Source: Symsagittifera roscoffensis
Taxonomy: Eukaryota > Xenacoelomorpha > Acoela > Convolutidae
NCBI RefSeq assembly: GCF_963678635.1
Contig: NC_087068.1
Span: 15,193,872-15,257,871 of the forward strand
Direction: 5' to 3'
Length of the DNA: 64,000 nucleotides
A model generated the notes under the pieces. It made no database searches. It was not told the DNA's origin and saw only the letters and a program-made list of their open reading frames with translations. Made by a program: the position numbers and the translations under genes. Positions 22,476 through 32,600 of the stretch are shown one piece after another (positions within the stretch are counted from its first letter, which is position 1; each line of letters begins with the position of its first letter).

Positions 22476-25400
22476 ATGGTGTCTTCGGCTGTAGAAAAAA
22501 TTGATCGCAGCAGTGTCTACGAGAAAGCATTTGATGCAGCTGGGACATTTGGTCGAGCCCAGTGTTTGTTATTGGCTCTTGTGTGCTACATAACAGGGAT
22601 AAACTGCTATGATTCTTACACCTATTTCTTCATTGACAAATTAACATTAGCCATTTAAATTTATGAGAATTGCACTAAGCTGAGTAAATATTTCAGTTGG
22701 ATTTTCTACTGGAGTTACACTTTGCTAGGTAAATAATTAAATTTGATAGAATTACCGATATTTTCCTGCTCAATTTCTTAATTACCGAGAATTACCGATA
22801 ATTTTTTGCTCAATTTTAACTCAATTTCAAAACGTCCTTTTCAATATAATGGTGATAATAATTAGGGCATTCATATATTTACACTTGCGAGAGGAAGTGT
22901 CTTGTAATCGGGATCTAGCTTTTTTTCCGTAAACAACTTTTCTTGCTAATCTTACTTGCTTTATTGTTGAAACTTAACAATGGTGGTCAGTCAATGAGCA
23001 GAATGATCAAAGTGCAGAAAAACAGTCAAATTTTGATTTATACGGGCTAATTACTAGCGATCAGCTTAGTGTATTATTACGAACCGTTTTTTCTAACCTA
23101 ACTCGCAAGTAAGTGTTCATTAAAGTGTTCACATATTTGGTTATTTGGAAATTTCATCGTAGCGTTCGAAATTGCATAGCATCTGTTTCTGCAGTAGCTT
23201 CATTTGGGGCTAGTGTTTGGTGTTTTTTTAAGTGCCGTGGCTGAATGGTTAGTGTTTGAGACACTTAATCCCTAGGTCGCAGGTTTGAATCTCAGACGTA
23301 GCCGAATTTTTTTACTCGAGGCTTATTTCTAATTTTTCTTTTTGCATTTCATAGAACTGCTTTTTTGGCGTGTTCTCGTTAGTGTTTGCGAAGCAAAGCT
23401 TTACCTCTTTGTTGATAAATCAAGTATTAGAGTCGTCAATACTACCGAAGAAATGAATAATTTATACATTAATTGAGTAGCTTCATCAATTTTTTTCTAA
23501 TTGAAAAAATTTCAAACAAATTGTTTTTTTTAGCACGATCTATTCGTTTTTTGGAAATAATGATCATATTTATTAAAGTTTAAGTATAGCCGACTAGCTT
23601 AAAAAAGTAAATATTTTTCTGTTTTGCTTTTTGACCAATTCTGCTTCTAGACCATTTTTCTGATGGCTCCGCCTCCCTTAACAAAATAGGTTCGCTGCCA
23701 CTTGGCTTTGAAATAACGTTATTGCCTTCGCACCATGAGGTCTAGGGTTTGATTTTCTGCCGGGTTCGAGTCCTATACCGTTTTTTTTTTCAGTTTGTAC
23801 GATATTGAAATTGTTTTTCTGCAAAAGTTGAATGGTCGGATCTTCGGTTGTCTGCGCAAGTTTTGTCGTCTTAGTTTCCTTTATCACGGATTTTTTTGTG
23901 CTCTGAGAAGTTGTCATTATAGTTGCAAGTGCTGTACTTTGTGGTTTCAGGGGGACTTAATTTTTTTCAAAATCTTTTTTTTTTCGGACTAGTGTCTGCT
24001 CAAAAATTGTCGGCTTTGTTTCCGCTTCGTAAGTTTTGTTGCATATAATGTTTAATTGTTTTGCTTGCCTTGAATGAACTTTTATCTAGACATACGAAAA
24101 TTTTTGCTCGACCCATTTTTTTCATCAGTTTTCATTTTTTTCGACTTTTTTAATGTTTGTGTTGTATCGCAAGTGCTGCGAAGCTCCGCTTCACCTCTGT
24201 GTAAATCATAGCAGCTTTGATTAGGCGGACTAAATGCTTTTGAGCAACTGATGAACATTAGAAGGTTTTGTTTATTTTTCAGGTGCTTTTGGGGGGATTC
24301 TTAATAGGCATAAATTTAGATGGGGGGATAATTAGCATTTCGGCTTCAATAAATGGGGAATTCATTCCAAAGCCGCAACGGAAAGTAGAGAATGCTTGAT
24401 CTAATTCGTTTTCATAAGCTTGTGATGATTAAATACTGTAGTTAAAAGGATTTTGGCAGTTTTTCCCTTCATAGCGTACAACGGATGGCAAGCATTCATT
24501 GCAGTCTTCGCTACTTTAAATGTTGACTTCCGCTGTGCAGATTCCGAGAACCTCTTAATTCATGGAAACGATTCCGACATCTATTTCGACAACAAGTGCG
24601 TCGAAAACTGCGGAATTTACATCTACGACTCGTCAGTATCTTCGGTTATCAGTGAATTCGATTTGGCATGTGGCTCGAAAACATTCTTGGCTTCGATGTC
24701 CAATTCGGCATTTTGGATCGGTTATTTTCTGTCGTGTTTTATAAGCGGCGCAATTGCGGACAAATTTGGACGCAAGATGGTGTCGCTGATTCTTCTTAGT
24801 GTTCTTGGTGAGTAATCGGCTCTTTTTCCTTTTCCCCCACCTGCGATTTTTTTTAGTAAACTTATTAGTATTTCAAGTATTGTCCGATTGTTTAAAAAAA
24901 CGGCTCGAAGACTAGTTAGGCCATGACCAGAATATTTGGTCCTCATACTTCACCTTTTAAAGCCCCTTGTTACACCATAAAATTGATGCTTATGTGATGT
25001 GAGGGGGGAAACGAAAAAGAGCCGAGTAATCAATTATAAATGCGACAGTTTTGTTTCCTTTAATTTTGCGGGAACAATTTTTGTCTATGGCTTGATCGCC
25101 GTTTCTATGGCAATTTTTTTAAAGACGGACTATGATGCTTTAGTTTTTTCAGATACAGTTCTCGAGTTTGTATATTTTATCTGCTTTCAAATAAAAGTTT
25201 GAAACAAACTTCAGTCTCATTTTTGTTTCAGGGCTAAGCTCTCTGACTACGGCGTTTAGTCCTAGCATATACGTCTATATTCTGATGAGGAGTATTTCCG
25301 GCTTCTGTTCTCTCAATTTCAGCATCGATTTTGTCATTCTTGCGGAGTCAGTCGATAAGAAATATCTACCACTAATTGGTTCAACGAGTATCGTCATTTT

Positions 25401-28400
25401 CTCAATCGGAGGGGGTGTTTGCGCGTTGTCTGGCTATATTTTCAGGTACGGGTGTGCGACAGAAGAAGCACTCAGATTTCGTGGCTTAAGCCAATCATTG
25501 TTCCGACTTTCGATACGAAAGTAGCGGAATATTTGTGCTCGGGGTGGGTTTTTTTTTTCTTCAGACAAATTTCGACTTTTTAACTAGCCATTTTTGACGG
25601 AATTTTTTTATATCATTCAAAAGGTATTGTTGTCTTGAGCTTAAATTTGAAAAGATATTTCACCTGTGATCATTTCTCGTAAAGTTATGAGGGTTTAAAG
25701 ACTGCCATTTTGACCAATTTGGGACAATTAACGCGCAATATAATTCGCGCTATTAACGCGTAAGCGAGATTTAAGCCGTCTTATAAATGGTTCCAAATTG
25801 GTTGAAAGAAGCTTATTTGCCATAATTGATTTGTTACAAGGAACGAAATCTATCTTTTTGTACTTTATATGGCGTGTGGGGGGATGATTTTCATAAAAAA
25901 ATTTCAAATTTAAAAAAAAAATTCATTTTATTTGATTTCATTTATTTTTTTAATGTATTACTGCTGCTCAATAAACCTTAAAAGGCAGTCGGAACATTCA
26001 GGGCTTCGCCCTGATACGAGCAGTCTTGTTGATATTTAGACTCAAGCAACAACGAGGTTTTTTGTCTGATAAGTCCGGCAATACTTTGTGGAATAAGGTG
26101 GTATATAAACTAGCCGAGTATAAACGAGCTACCATATAAACCAGCTGATAAAACGTAATTGTTATTTTATAGTTATGTAACAATTATGTAACACTACGAA
26201 ATGCATGCAAATTTCATTCATGACGTAACTTTTTAGCTGGCTTTTATACTCTGCGCATTTTCGGATGGCTTACACTTCGGCTGGTTTATTCACACTCATG
26301 GAATAAAGTTGTTCGGATATACTTTTTTTGTGAAATAAAAAAATAAAAATCGAACAGGGCTTTTAGCGGGGCTTTTCCGCCTTACACGTCTGTTGGCAAA
26401 CTTTTTTGTGCTCGGTGAGTATCGCCTATATTATTTTTTCTCTGTATTATTATTCATTGTATTATTATGCTCTTAGTGTTCAAATAATGACTCAAAACAA
26501 ACAAATACTTCGTCTTGTTCTCCCAATTTTGAAGTTTGCGTTGAAAACGTCAGTTTTTTTAATCGGAGTTGGTCTGAGTAAAAAAACTACCCGAGCACCA
26601 ATATTCTAAATCTAAAAGCTTGTTGTTCCGACCATTGAAGTTCGGGTATGTATAATTTTTTTTTGCTTTTTGTTTTCCACGCAAAATCAGGTACCACAAA
26701 TACTGATCGGACTGGGTTGAGTGATATATCATATAAAAGGTCTTTCTGGTGTCGAGAAAAATTGGTTCGAAAATTTTGATTTTTCGTTTCAATTCGAGCG
26801 AATAAAGCAGGCGAGCTGTCTCACAACATCTGAGTTATGCCTAATTTAGTACCTTAAAACTTAATTTTAAGCAAGTAAAATTAGTTTTTGGAGTTTTTAG
26901 TTTCAATTTGTGAACCAAAAACTTCAAAAAGCTCAAAAAATTTTTTGGTAATTTTTTTTTTGACTTCAGATGTTTACAAAATTTTGAAAAATTTGTTTTT
27001 AGTTCTAGTCATTTTTCTACAAAAAATGTTGTGCAATTTGCCAATATTACTATGACAGTCTAATATGACCAAATTTTAAATTATTCTTTTTACGTCAGAA
27101 GCTTTTATCACACCAAGCAGAAAAACTACACTATTTTGGAAAAAAAAACGTTCTAAACCGTAGTTTTCTAAAGACTATGGTCGGAACATTCTGTGCTACT
27201 TGCACAGTTATCATTTAGGGTATCATACAGATATCATAACCGGCTATATTTGTTGTCATATAGGGTAGTTTGACAAACTTTTAGTTTTAAACTGATGCAA
27301 TGAAAGAAATTTCTCTTCATTTTTCGGCCGGCGACTACTCAGGGTACAGGGTTGAGATTATTTACGCACCGCTGATGAAACAATTTACATACAGAAATGC
27401 TTGCGTTGTATTACGAGTTTTATTTTTCCATTATGTGTACTGCTCAAATGTCCTGTACGGTTCATGTGTTTTATCCGCTTTATTGATGGAAAGAAAAAAG
27501 AAATATTTCTAACGTGTGCCTACTTAAGAGCGTGTTAACGAATACATACAGCAAGGTTATATGGCGCAAGTGCGATGGAAATTGAATTGTACTCTAGAAA
27601 TCTGTTCTTGAGGTAGTTCAGACGCTGCAGTCAGTTACTTTTTTTCCCAGCTTTTTTTTTTCTTAATACTTGTATTTTCTTGCATTTAAAATTCAATGTT
27701 GCCATTTGTTTGCGGGTATTTGCGGAGTGCAGCTTTGCTTCTATATTAGAAGGACCTTGTCGGATCAAAATTTAAAGCACAGTTTTGACCTTCTGTACTT
27801 AGCGCTGAATGTACTCATTATGTTAGCAAATGGTAACGATTTGTTTTTTTCCAAACCTAAGTAATTATTTTTGCTGCATAGCGTTCAGCATTGCCAATTC
27901 AATAGCATGTGTTTGCATCAGTTTTGTTGGTGGCTCTTTTTCGAAGGAAGCTAGGCGGAAAGGCGCAGTTGGCAAGACGTTAGATTCCAATTTTGGGGAC
28001 GGGGATTTAAATCCCGTACAGAGAGGTGTTTTCACCAAGCGAAGCTTCTTAACTGAACTTTTTATCATTTTACTTTTTACTTTATCATTTGTTGCTGGTG
28101 TACGCTCCTGATGGAGACACTCCATCTAATGGTGAGTGTCCTAACACCGCGCTGAGTATAATTTTGATAACACTTTGAAGCCGAACTGAACTGTGGGTTG
28201 AAACTATTGTTGGTACACACAACCTTTTTTCATATGCAGACCAAAGTCGCACACCCTTTGTTCATATGCAGACACTCGTGGCAACTACAGTTTGTTGCAC
28301 TATCGATACCGACTGTTGTCTACTTTCTCCTTCATCTCTTCCTGATGCCAGAAAGTCCACGCTGGTTGGAATCAAATGGGAAAACAAGACAGGCAGAAGA

Positions 28401-29286
28401 AGTTCTAAAGTGGATTGCCAAGTTAAACGGAAGAGACACTTCTTCGGTCACTTTACAGACCCGAACAGAGACAAATGTTTTGGCAAGTAACGATCAAAAA
28501 CCGTCAAACGAAACCAAAAGTGATGCGTGCGAAGAGAAAACCAACTCGGATGAACGTATAAGCGCCACTGAGAATCGTCACGGAAATAATATTTTGTCGC
28601 TTTTCGGCACTTTTTGGGCGGCGAATTTGACTCTTTGCGGGGCTTTGTCGTGGTTTGCTGTTAGTTCGGTCTACTATGGGCTTACATACAATGTTCAGCA
28701 GATTGTGGGTGACGTTTATGTTAATTCGTTAGTGCTATCAGCTACAGAGTTACCCGCTTGGTTTGTTTTTGTTGCCATGGATAAACTTGGACGAAAAACA
28801 ACTTTATGTGCTTGTTTATGCATTGCATCTCTAGCATGTGTTCTTTTACCGTTCACGCAGAATTTTTACGATGGAAAACTGCAAATAGTTTTCGCAATGT
28901 TGACGAAACTGTTTGCAAACGGGGGCTTTGTAATGCTGTTTATTTATTCTCCCGAACAGTTTCCGACGGTTTTACGCAGCACTGGACTTACGTTTTGTTC
29001 GTCGGCGGCGCGATTGGCTGCAATTTTGGCGCCTTTCATTATCGAAATGGACGTTGGACCGTATAACTGTGCGCCGTTTATTATATTCGGCTCATTTGGA
29101 CTATTATCAGTTTTTATGGTGTTTGTGTTTGGCGTCGAAACGAATAGAAGACCGTTTATAACTACAGTTGACCAGTATTATGAAGTAGCAAAAGCGAGAG
29201 AAATAAAATTACACCAAGAAAGTTCGAACTGCGATGAAAAAATTGAAACATGCAAAAACATTTGCACAACTGAAAACAGGTGTTGA
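22476..29286 (+). CDS. SLC22-type organic ion transporter (major facilitator superfamily), five exons
   Basis: This is a plasma-membrane transporter of the organic cation/anion family; the substrate cannot be read from sequence. Proposed exons are 22476-22582, 22697-22728, 24460-24807, 25232-25445 and 28272-29286 (TGA), totalling 1716 nt, 571 residues plus stop, in phase. Family marks are the N-terminal AFDAAGTFGRAQ, and a large extracellular loop with Cys and an NDS glycosylation site. Exon 3 adds SEFDLACGSK and the MFS signature GAIADKFGRKM; exon 5 adds MPESPRWLES, MDKLGRKT and SPEQFPTVLRSTG. Twelve hydrophobic segments are expected and broadly visible, and the length fits the usual 530-600. 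The 32-nt exon 2 is chosen because it is the only way I found to keep phase. It adds about ten hydrophobic residues in TM1 compared with relatives, so that part is uncertain. Confidence 0.85.
22697..22728 (+). CDS. Possible 32-nt microexon of the SLC22 gene
   Basis: It is flanked by TTTCAG and GTAAAT. Read in phase between exon 1 (ending GT at 22582) and the exon at 24460 it gives WIFYWSYTLL, which is hydrophobic as expected for TM1. Without it, the neighbouring exons do not join in frame. The alternative is an undetected different exon in the 1.9-kb gap. Confidence 0.45.
22745..22825 (+). repeat. Short tandem duplication in SLC22 intron
   Basis: The stretch from GAATTACCGATA to TGCTCAATTT occurs twice in a row with a spacing of about 45-50 bases. 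Confidence 0.6.
22883..23830 (+). repeat. tRNA-derived repeat (family B), split by a family A insertion
   Basis: The head CTTGCGAGAGGAAGTGTCTTGT (in two blocks) at 22883 matches 13735. The tRNA-like part reappears at about 23695-23790 (CCACTTGGCTTTGAAATAAC, B-box like GGGTTCGAGTCC). Between them lies family A copy 5 (23055-23415). A tail hairpin GCGAAGCTCCGCTTC with CTCTGTG at 24190-24207 may be its end. Confidence 0.5.
23055..23415 (+). repeat. tRNA-derived repeat (family A, copy 5), SLC22 intron
   Basis: It carries the most tRNA-like module of the family at 23234-23304: A box TGGCTGAATGG (a perfect RNA polymerase III type) and B-box like GGTTTGAATCTC. The upstream block GCGTTCGAAATTGCATAGCAT and the tail GCGAAGCAAAGCTTTACCTC are present. 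Confidence 0.7.
24460..24807 (+). CDS. SLC22 exon 3: TM1, extracellular loop, TM2 and MFS loop 2-3 signature
   Basis: It encodes FPFIAYNGWQAFIAVFATLN, the Cys-containing extracellular loop, SVISEFDLACGSK, TM2 and GAIADKFGRKMVSL. The donor TTG|GTGAGT at 24808 lies eight bases before a MITE insertion. Confidence 0.85.
24817..25024. mobile_element. MITE with CGGCTCTTTTTC terminal inverted repeats, copy 2
   Basis: Left end CGGCTCTTTTTCC, right end GAAAAAGAGCCG. It is flanked by a perfect 6-bp target duplication, AGTAAT (24811-24816 and 25025-25030). It is 208 bp with no ORF of its own. The interior matches 10122-10305. Its left copy of the duplication overlaps the 5' splice site of the intron. 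Confidence 0.8.
25232..25445 (+). CDS. SLC22 exon 4: TM3-TM4 region
   Basis: It follows TTTCAG and encodes SIYVYILMRSISGFCSLNFS and VILAESVDKKYLPL, corresponding to the family's R-x-x-x-G and E-x-V motifs after TM4, then a Gly-rich TM5. It ends in an AG that completes an Arg codon with exon 5. Confidence 0.82.
25500..26030 (+). repeat. DINE-1/Helentron-like repeat, copy 2, SLC22 intron
   Basis: It begins GTTCCGACTTTCG. A mirrored GTCGGAAC (25988-25995) sits before, not at, the 3' end. After it come the hairpin CAGGGC-TTC-GCCCTG and GATACGAGCAGTCTTGTT. An asymmetric inverted repeat with a 3' hairpin is the layout of Helentron-related non-autonomous elements. An internal palindromic segment with ATTAACGCGTAAGCG is conserved in all copies. 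Confidence 0.6.
26634..27215. repeat. Inverted-repeat element with 3' hairpin, SLC22 intron
   Basis: GTTCCGACCAT (26634-26644) is mirrored by ATGGTCGGAAC (27177-27187). Directly after lies ATTCTGTGC-TACTT-GCACAG, a perfect 6-bp hairpin in the same place as the one ending the 25500 element. The interior differs from that element, so this is a relative with the same ends. Confidence 0.5.
27930..28060 (+). repeat. tRNA-like sequence (family D), SLC22 intron
   Basis: GGCGCAGTTGGCAAGACGTTAG resembles a tRNA D arm (shown here in running form) and GGGATTTAAATCCC a T arm B box, 45 bases apart as in a tRNA. Then comes an AGCGAAGCTTCTT tail-like piece. It is probably a tRNA-derived SINE of another subfamily, not a tRNA gene, because the acceptor stem does not pair. 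Confidence 0.45.
28229..28271 (+). promoter_or_regulatory. Duplicated splice acceptor before SLC22 last exon
   Basis: TTCATATGCAGAC occurs twice, with AG ends at 28239 and 28271, 32 bases apart. Only the second acceptor keeps the transporter frame; use of the first would shift it. Confidence 0.6.
28272..29286 (+). CDS. SLC22 exon 5: TM5-TM12 and C-terminus
   Basis: This is one 1015-nt exon encoding RHSWQLQFVALSIP, LFLMPESPRWLES (the family motif before the large intracellular loop) and a hydrophilic loop rich in Glu, Thr and Asn. TM7-TM12 follow, with AMDKLGRKTTL between TM8 and TM9 and YSPEQFPTVLRSTG before TM11. The last 35 residues are cytosolic and charged. Confidence 0.9.
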
Positions 29287-29634
29287 GTTTCATAATATAT
29301 GAAAACAAAATGCTGCCGATTACAGTTTGAGATTTTTCTACTGAGCTTTATATCGCTGAGATTTTCCGACGTGTGGTTTGTTTTTGAGTTAATATTGATC
29401 AACACCAGTTTTTCATCAGAGCACGCATGTCAGGGTACCTCCGTTAATGTTGCAGCTCTAAACTCTGAAATCTAAAACATTAGTGCAGTATTTGGTAAGC
29501 AGATAAAAGGCATGTTTTGCATTTTTTTATATAGTTTCAAAATGTATGCTGACTGCAAAGTAAGTGTTAGATTGAACATTTCAAATCAAGATAAAATATT
29601 AGAGGAGGCGTTATCTTTCCCGATATTGTATACG

Positions 29635-29640
29635 AATAAA
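29635..29640 (+). terminator. Polyadenylation signal of SLC22 gene (AATAAA)
   Basis: A canonical AATAAA lies 349 bases after the stop codon and 40 bases before the satellite-like array. There is no other AATAAA between it and the stop. Confidence 0.65.
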
Positions 29641-29680
29641 GAACTATTAAGTAAGTTTTAGTGCTGATTTAGTGCATTAA

Positions 29681-32600
29681 TTAAGTTTTTTTAGTTTCCG
29701 AGGCATGATGCTTTTTATGATCTTGCAGAATTTTTCAACAAACTTAGATTCTGGAAAACTTCAAATATTTCAAATTTTATTTTTATGGCGAGTGGCTGAA
29801 AAAATCCTCTAGGGTTTTCATTTTTGGTCTCAAAATTTATTGCTCAATTCCAAGTGTTCGAAAAAGGTGAAATGAAAAAAAAATTAGAAAAAGTTTGAAA
29901 CTTTCATTTCCGCTGAGCGAGGGTGTCAAAGTAGTATCATGAGACTTTTAACTGTAATGAAAAAATTACTGCTCAATGATTTCTAAATTTTGGGATTGAG
30001 CAGACGTTTTTATAATTTTAAAATTTCAAAAAACATAATTCTAAAATTGTAACTGTCTAAACTTTAGTGGGGTGATGTCAGGATACTTTCGTCAATTTCA
30101 GATGAAGTCCCCATTCACTTTGGTTGCTCGTTTTTCTAATTTTCTATTAGATGGCGTTTCTTATGATACTTCGAAGGTTTTCAAAACTTAAGGAAATTTT
30201 TTTTTCTCGATATTTTCCTTATGGTGGGGTGATTTCAAGTTACTTGCAGATATTAGGCTCCATATACAGCTGCTCAACTCTTTTGGTCTTCTTGATTTGA
30301 CGGGCTCAATTACAGGCTTATATGAACAATATGTCTTTTCAGTAAAAAAAGAACCCCGAAAAGTTAAGTTTCCAATCGTTTAAATTTGATAAAGAAAGTT
30401 TTTCTGGGTAACCCGTCTTTTTTATGGTTGCAATTTATTTTAAATAGATTTTTATTTCTTCGTCCAACACTCTGTTTGAAACACCAGAGGCTCAAGTTTC
30501 ATGTAGTATTTTGAAAACGTAACGCCAAACGTTCTATGGACCCAGTTATTCAGCAAAGCTTACGGGCGACCATGGTTAACGAAAATCGTTAGTGACAATG
30601 TTTTAGCAAATAGCATGAACAATCTAGAAGACTTTTAAAATCAAAATCCAGCTAAATTTCAACTTAGGAACTTGGTCTAGGTCATGGCGAAATGTCTACA
30701 CAGATTCTCCTGACTTTTTCAGAAAACTTTTGATTTTAAAGTATATATCACAATCTTTAATTGTGAAATGGCTCTGACAATTTTTCTTATAATTTTTTAC
30801 CAACTTCTTCGGATTAAAACCCCCACAGAGACTTTTAATCGTTCTGATATTTAAGGAGCAATGTGTTGGTGTATAGTTTCTTTTGTTATTAGGCAGGGGT
30901 TTGGTCGTATGCGATCGAGGGTCCTAACAGATAAACAAATGATTCATCGTACAAGTTTTTGCAAATGATTCGAAAAGTTTCGAAGTAAAAGATATTTGAA
31001 AACAACCAGTTGTGCCTATTGAGTTACTCGACAAAACCCATTTAGCCAATACTATTGATGAGCGTGACTCTTCTCAGACATTTGTTTTAACAGGGACCCA
31101 ATGTGTTACACTTCAAAAAACGGAAAAAAGTTTTAATGGGAAAAGTACTTTTATTTGAAAAGCCTTAAAATCTATCGTTTTTTTCGAGATTTTGTAGCTA
31201 GATAGATTATAAATTTAAAAATAATAATTAATTAAGTTTTTTTAGTTTCCGAGGCATGATGCTTTTTATGATTTTGCAGAATTTTTCAACAAACTTAGAT
31301 TCTGGAAAACTTCAAATATTTCAAATTTTATTTTTATGGCGAGTGGCTGAAAAAATCCTCTAGGGTTTTCGTCTTTGGTCTCGAAATTTATTGCTCAATT
31401 CCCAGTGTTCGAAAAAGGTGAAATGAAAAAAAAATTAGAAAAAGTTTGAAACTTTCATTTCCGCTGAGCGAGGGTGTCAAAGTAGTATCATGAGACTTTT
31501 AACTGTAATGAAAAAATTACTGCTCAATGATTTCTAAATTTTGGGATTGAGCAGACGTTTTTATAATTTTAAAATTTCAAAAAACATAATTCTAAAATTG
31601 TAACTGTCTAAACTTTAGTGGGGTGATGTCAGGATACTTTCGTCAATTTCAGATAAAATCCCCATTCACTTTGGTTGTTCGTTTTTCTAATTTTCTATTA
31701 GATGGCGTTTCTTATGATACTTCGAAGGTTTTCAAAACTTAAGGAAATTTTTTTCTCGATATTTTCACTATGGTGGGGTGATTTCAAGTTACTTGCAGAT
31801 ATAAGGCTCCATATACAGCTGCTCAACTCTTTTGGTCTTCTTGATTTGACGGGTTCAATTACAGGCGTATATGAACAATATGTCTTTTCAGTAAGAAACG
31901 AACCCCGAAAAGTTAAGTTTCCAATCGTTTAAATTTGATAAAGAAAGTTTTTCTGGGTAACCCGTCTTTTTTATGGTTGCAATTTATTTTAAATAGATTT
32001 TTATTTCTTCGTCCAACACTCTGTTTGAAACACCAGAGGCTCAAGTTTCATGTAGTATTTTGAAAACGTAACGCCAAACGTTCTATGGACCCAGTGTTTC
32101 AGCAAAGCTTACGGGCGACCATGGTTAACAAAAATTGTTAGTGACAATGTTTTAGCAAATAGCATGAACAATCTAGAAGACTTTTAAAATCAAAATCCAA
32201 CTAAATTTCAACTTAGGAACTTAGTTTAGGTCATGGCGAAATGTCTACACAGATTCTCCTGACTTTTTCAGAAAACTTTTGTTTTTAAAATATGTATCAC
32301 AATCTTTAATTGTGAAATGGCTCTGACAATTTTTCTCATAATTTTTACCAACTGCTTCGGATTAAAACCCGCACAGAGACTTTTAATCGTTCTGATATTT
32401 AAGGAGCAATGTGTTGGTGTATAGTTTCTTTTGTTATTAGGCAGGGGTTTGGTCGTATGCGATCGAGGGTCCTAACAGATAAACGAATGATTCATCGTAC
32501 AAGTTTTTGGAAATGATTCGAAACGTTTCGAAGTAAAAGATATTTGAAAACAACCAGTTGTGCCTATTGAGTTACTCGACAAAACCCATTTAGCCAATAC

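Noticed and set aside
22583-22658. Continuation of SLC22 exon 1 to the stop after TYFFIDKLTLAI
   Set aside because: It would end the transporter after 60 residues, while the rest of the family sequence lies in phase downstream of a splice site at 22582.
31702-31932. Short ORF (MAFLMILRRFSKLKE…) recurring in the satellite units as a possible gene
   Set aside because: Its reading frame and length change from unit to unit through small indels, with no sign of coding constraint.
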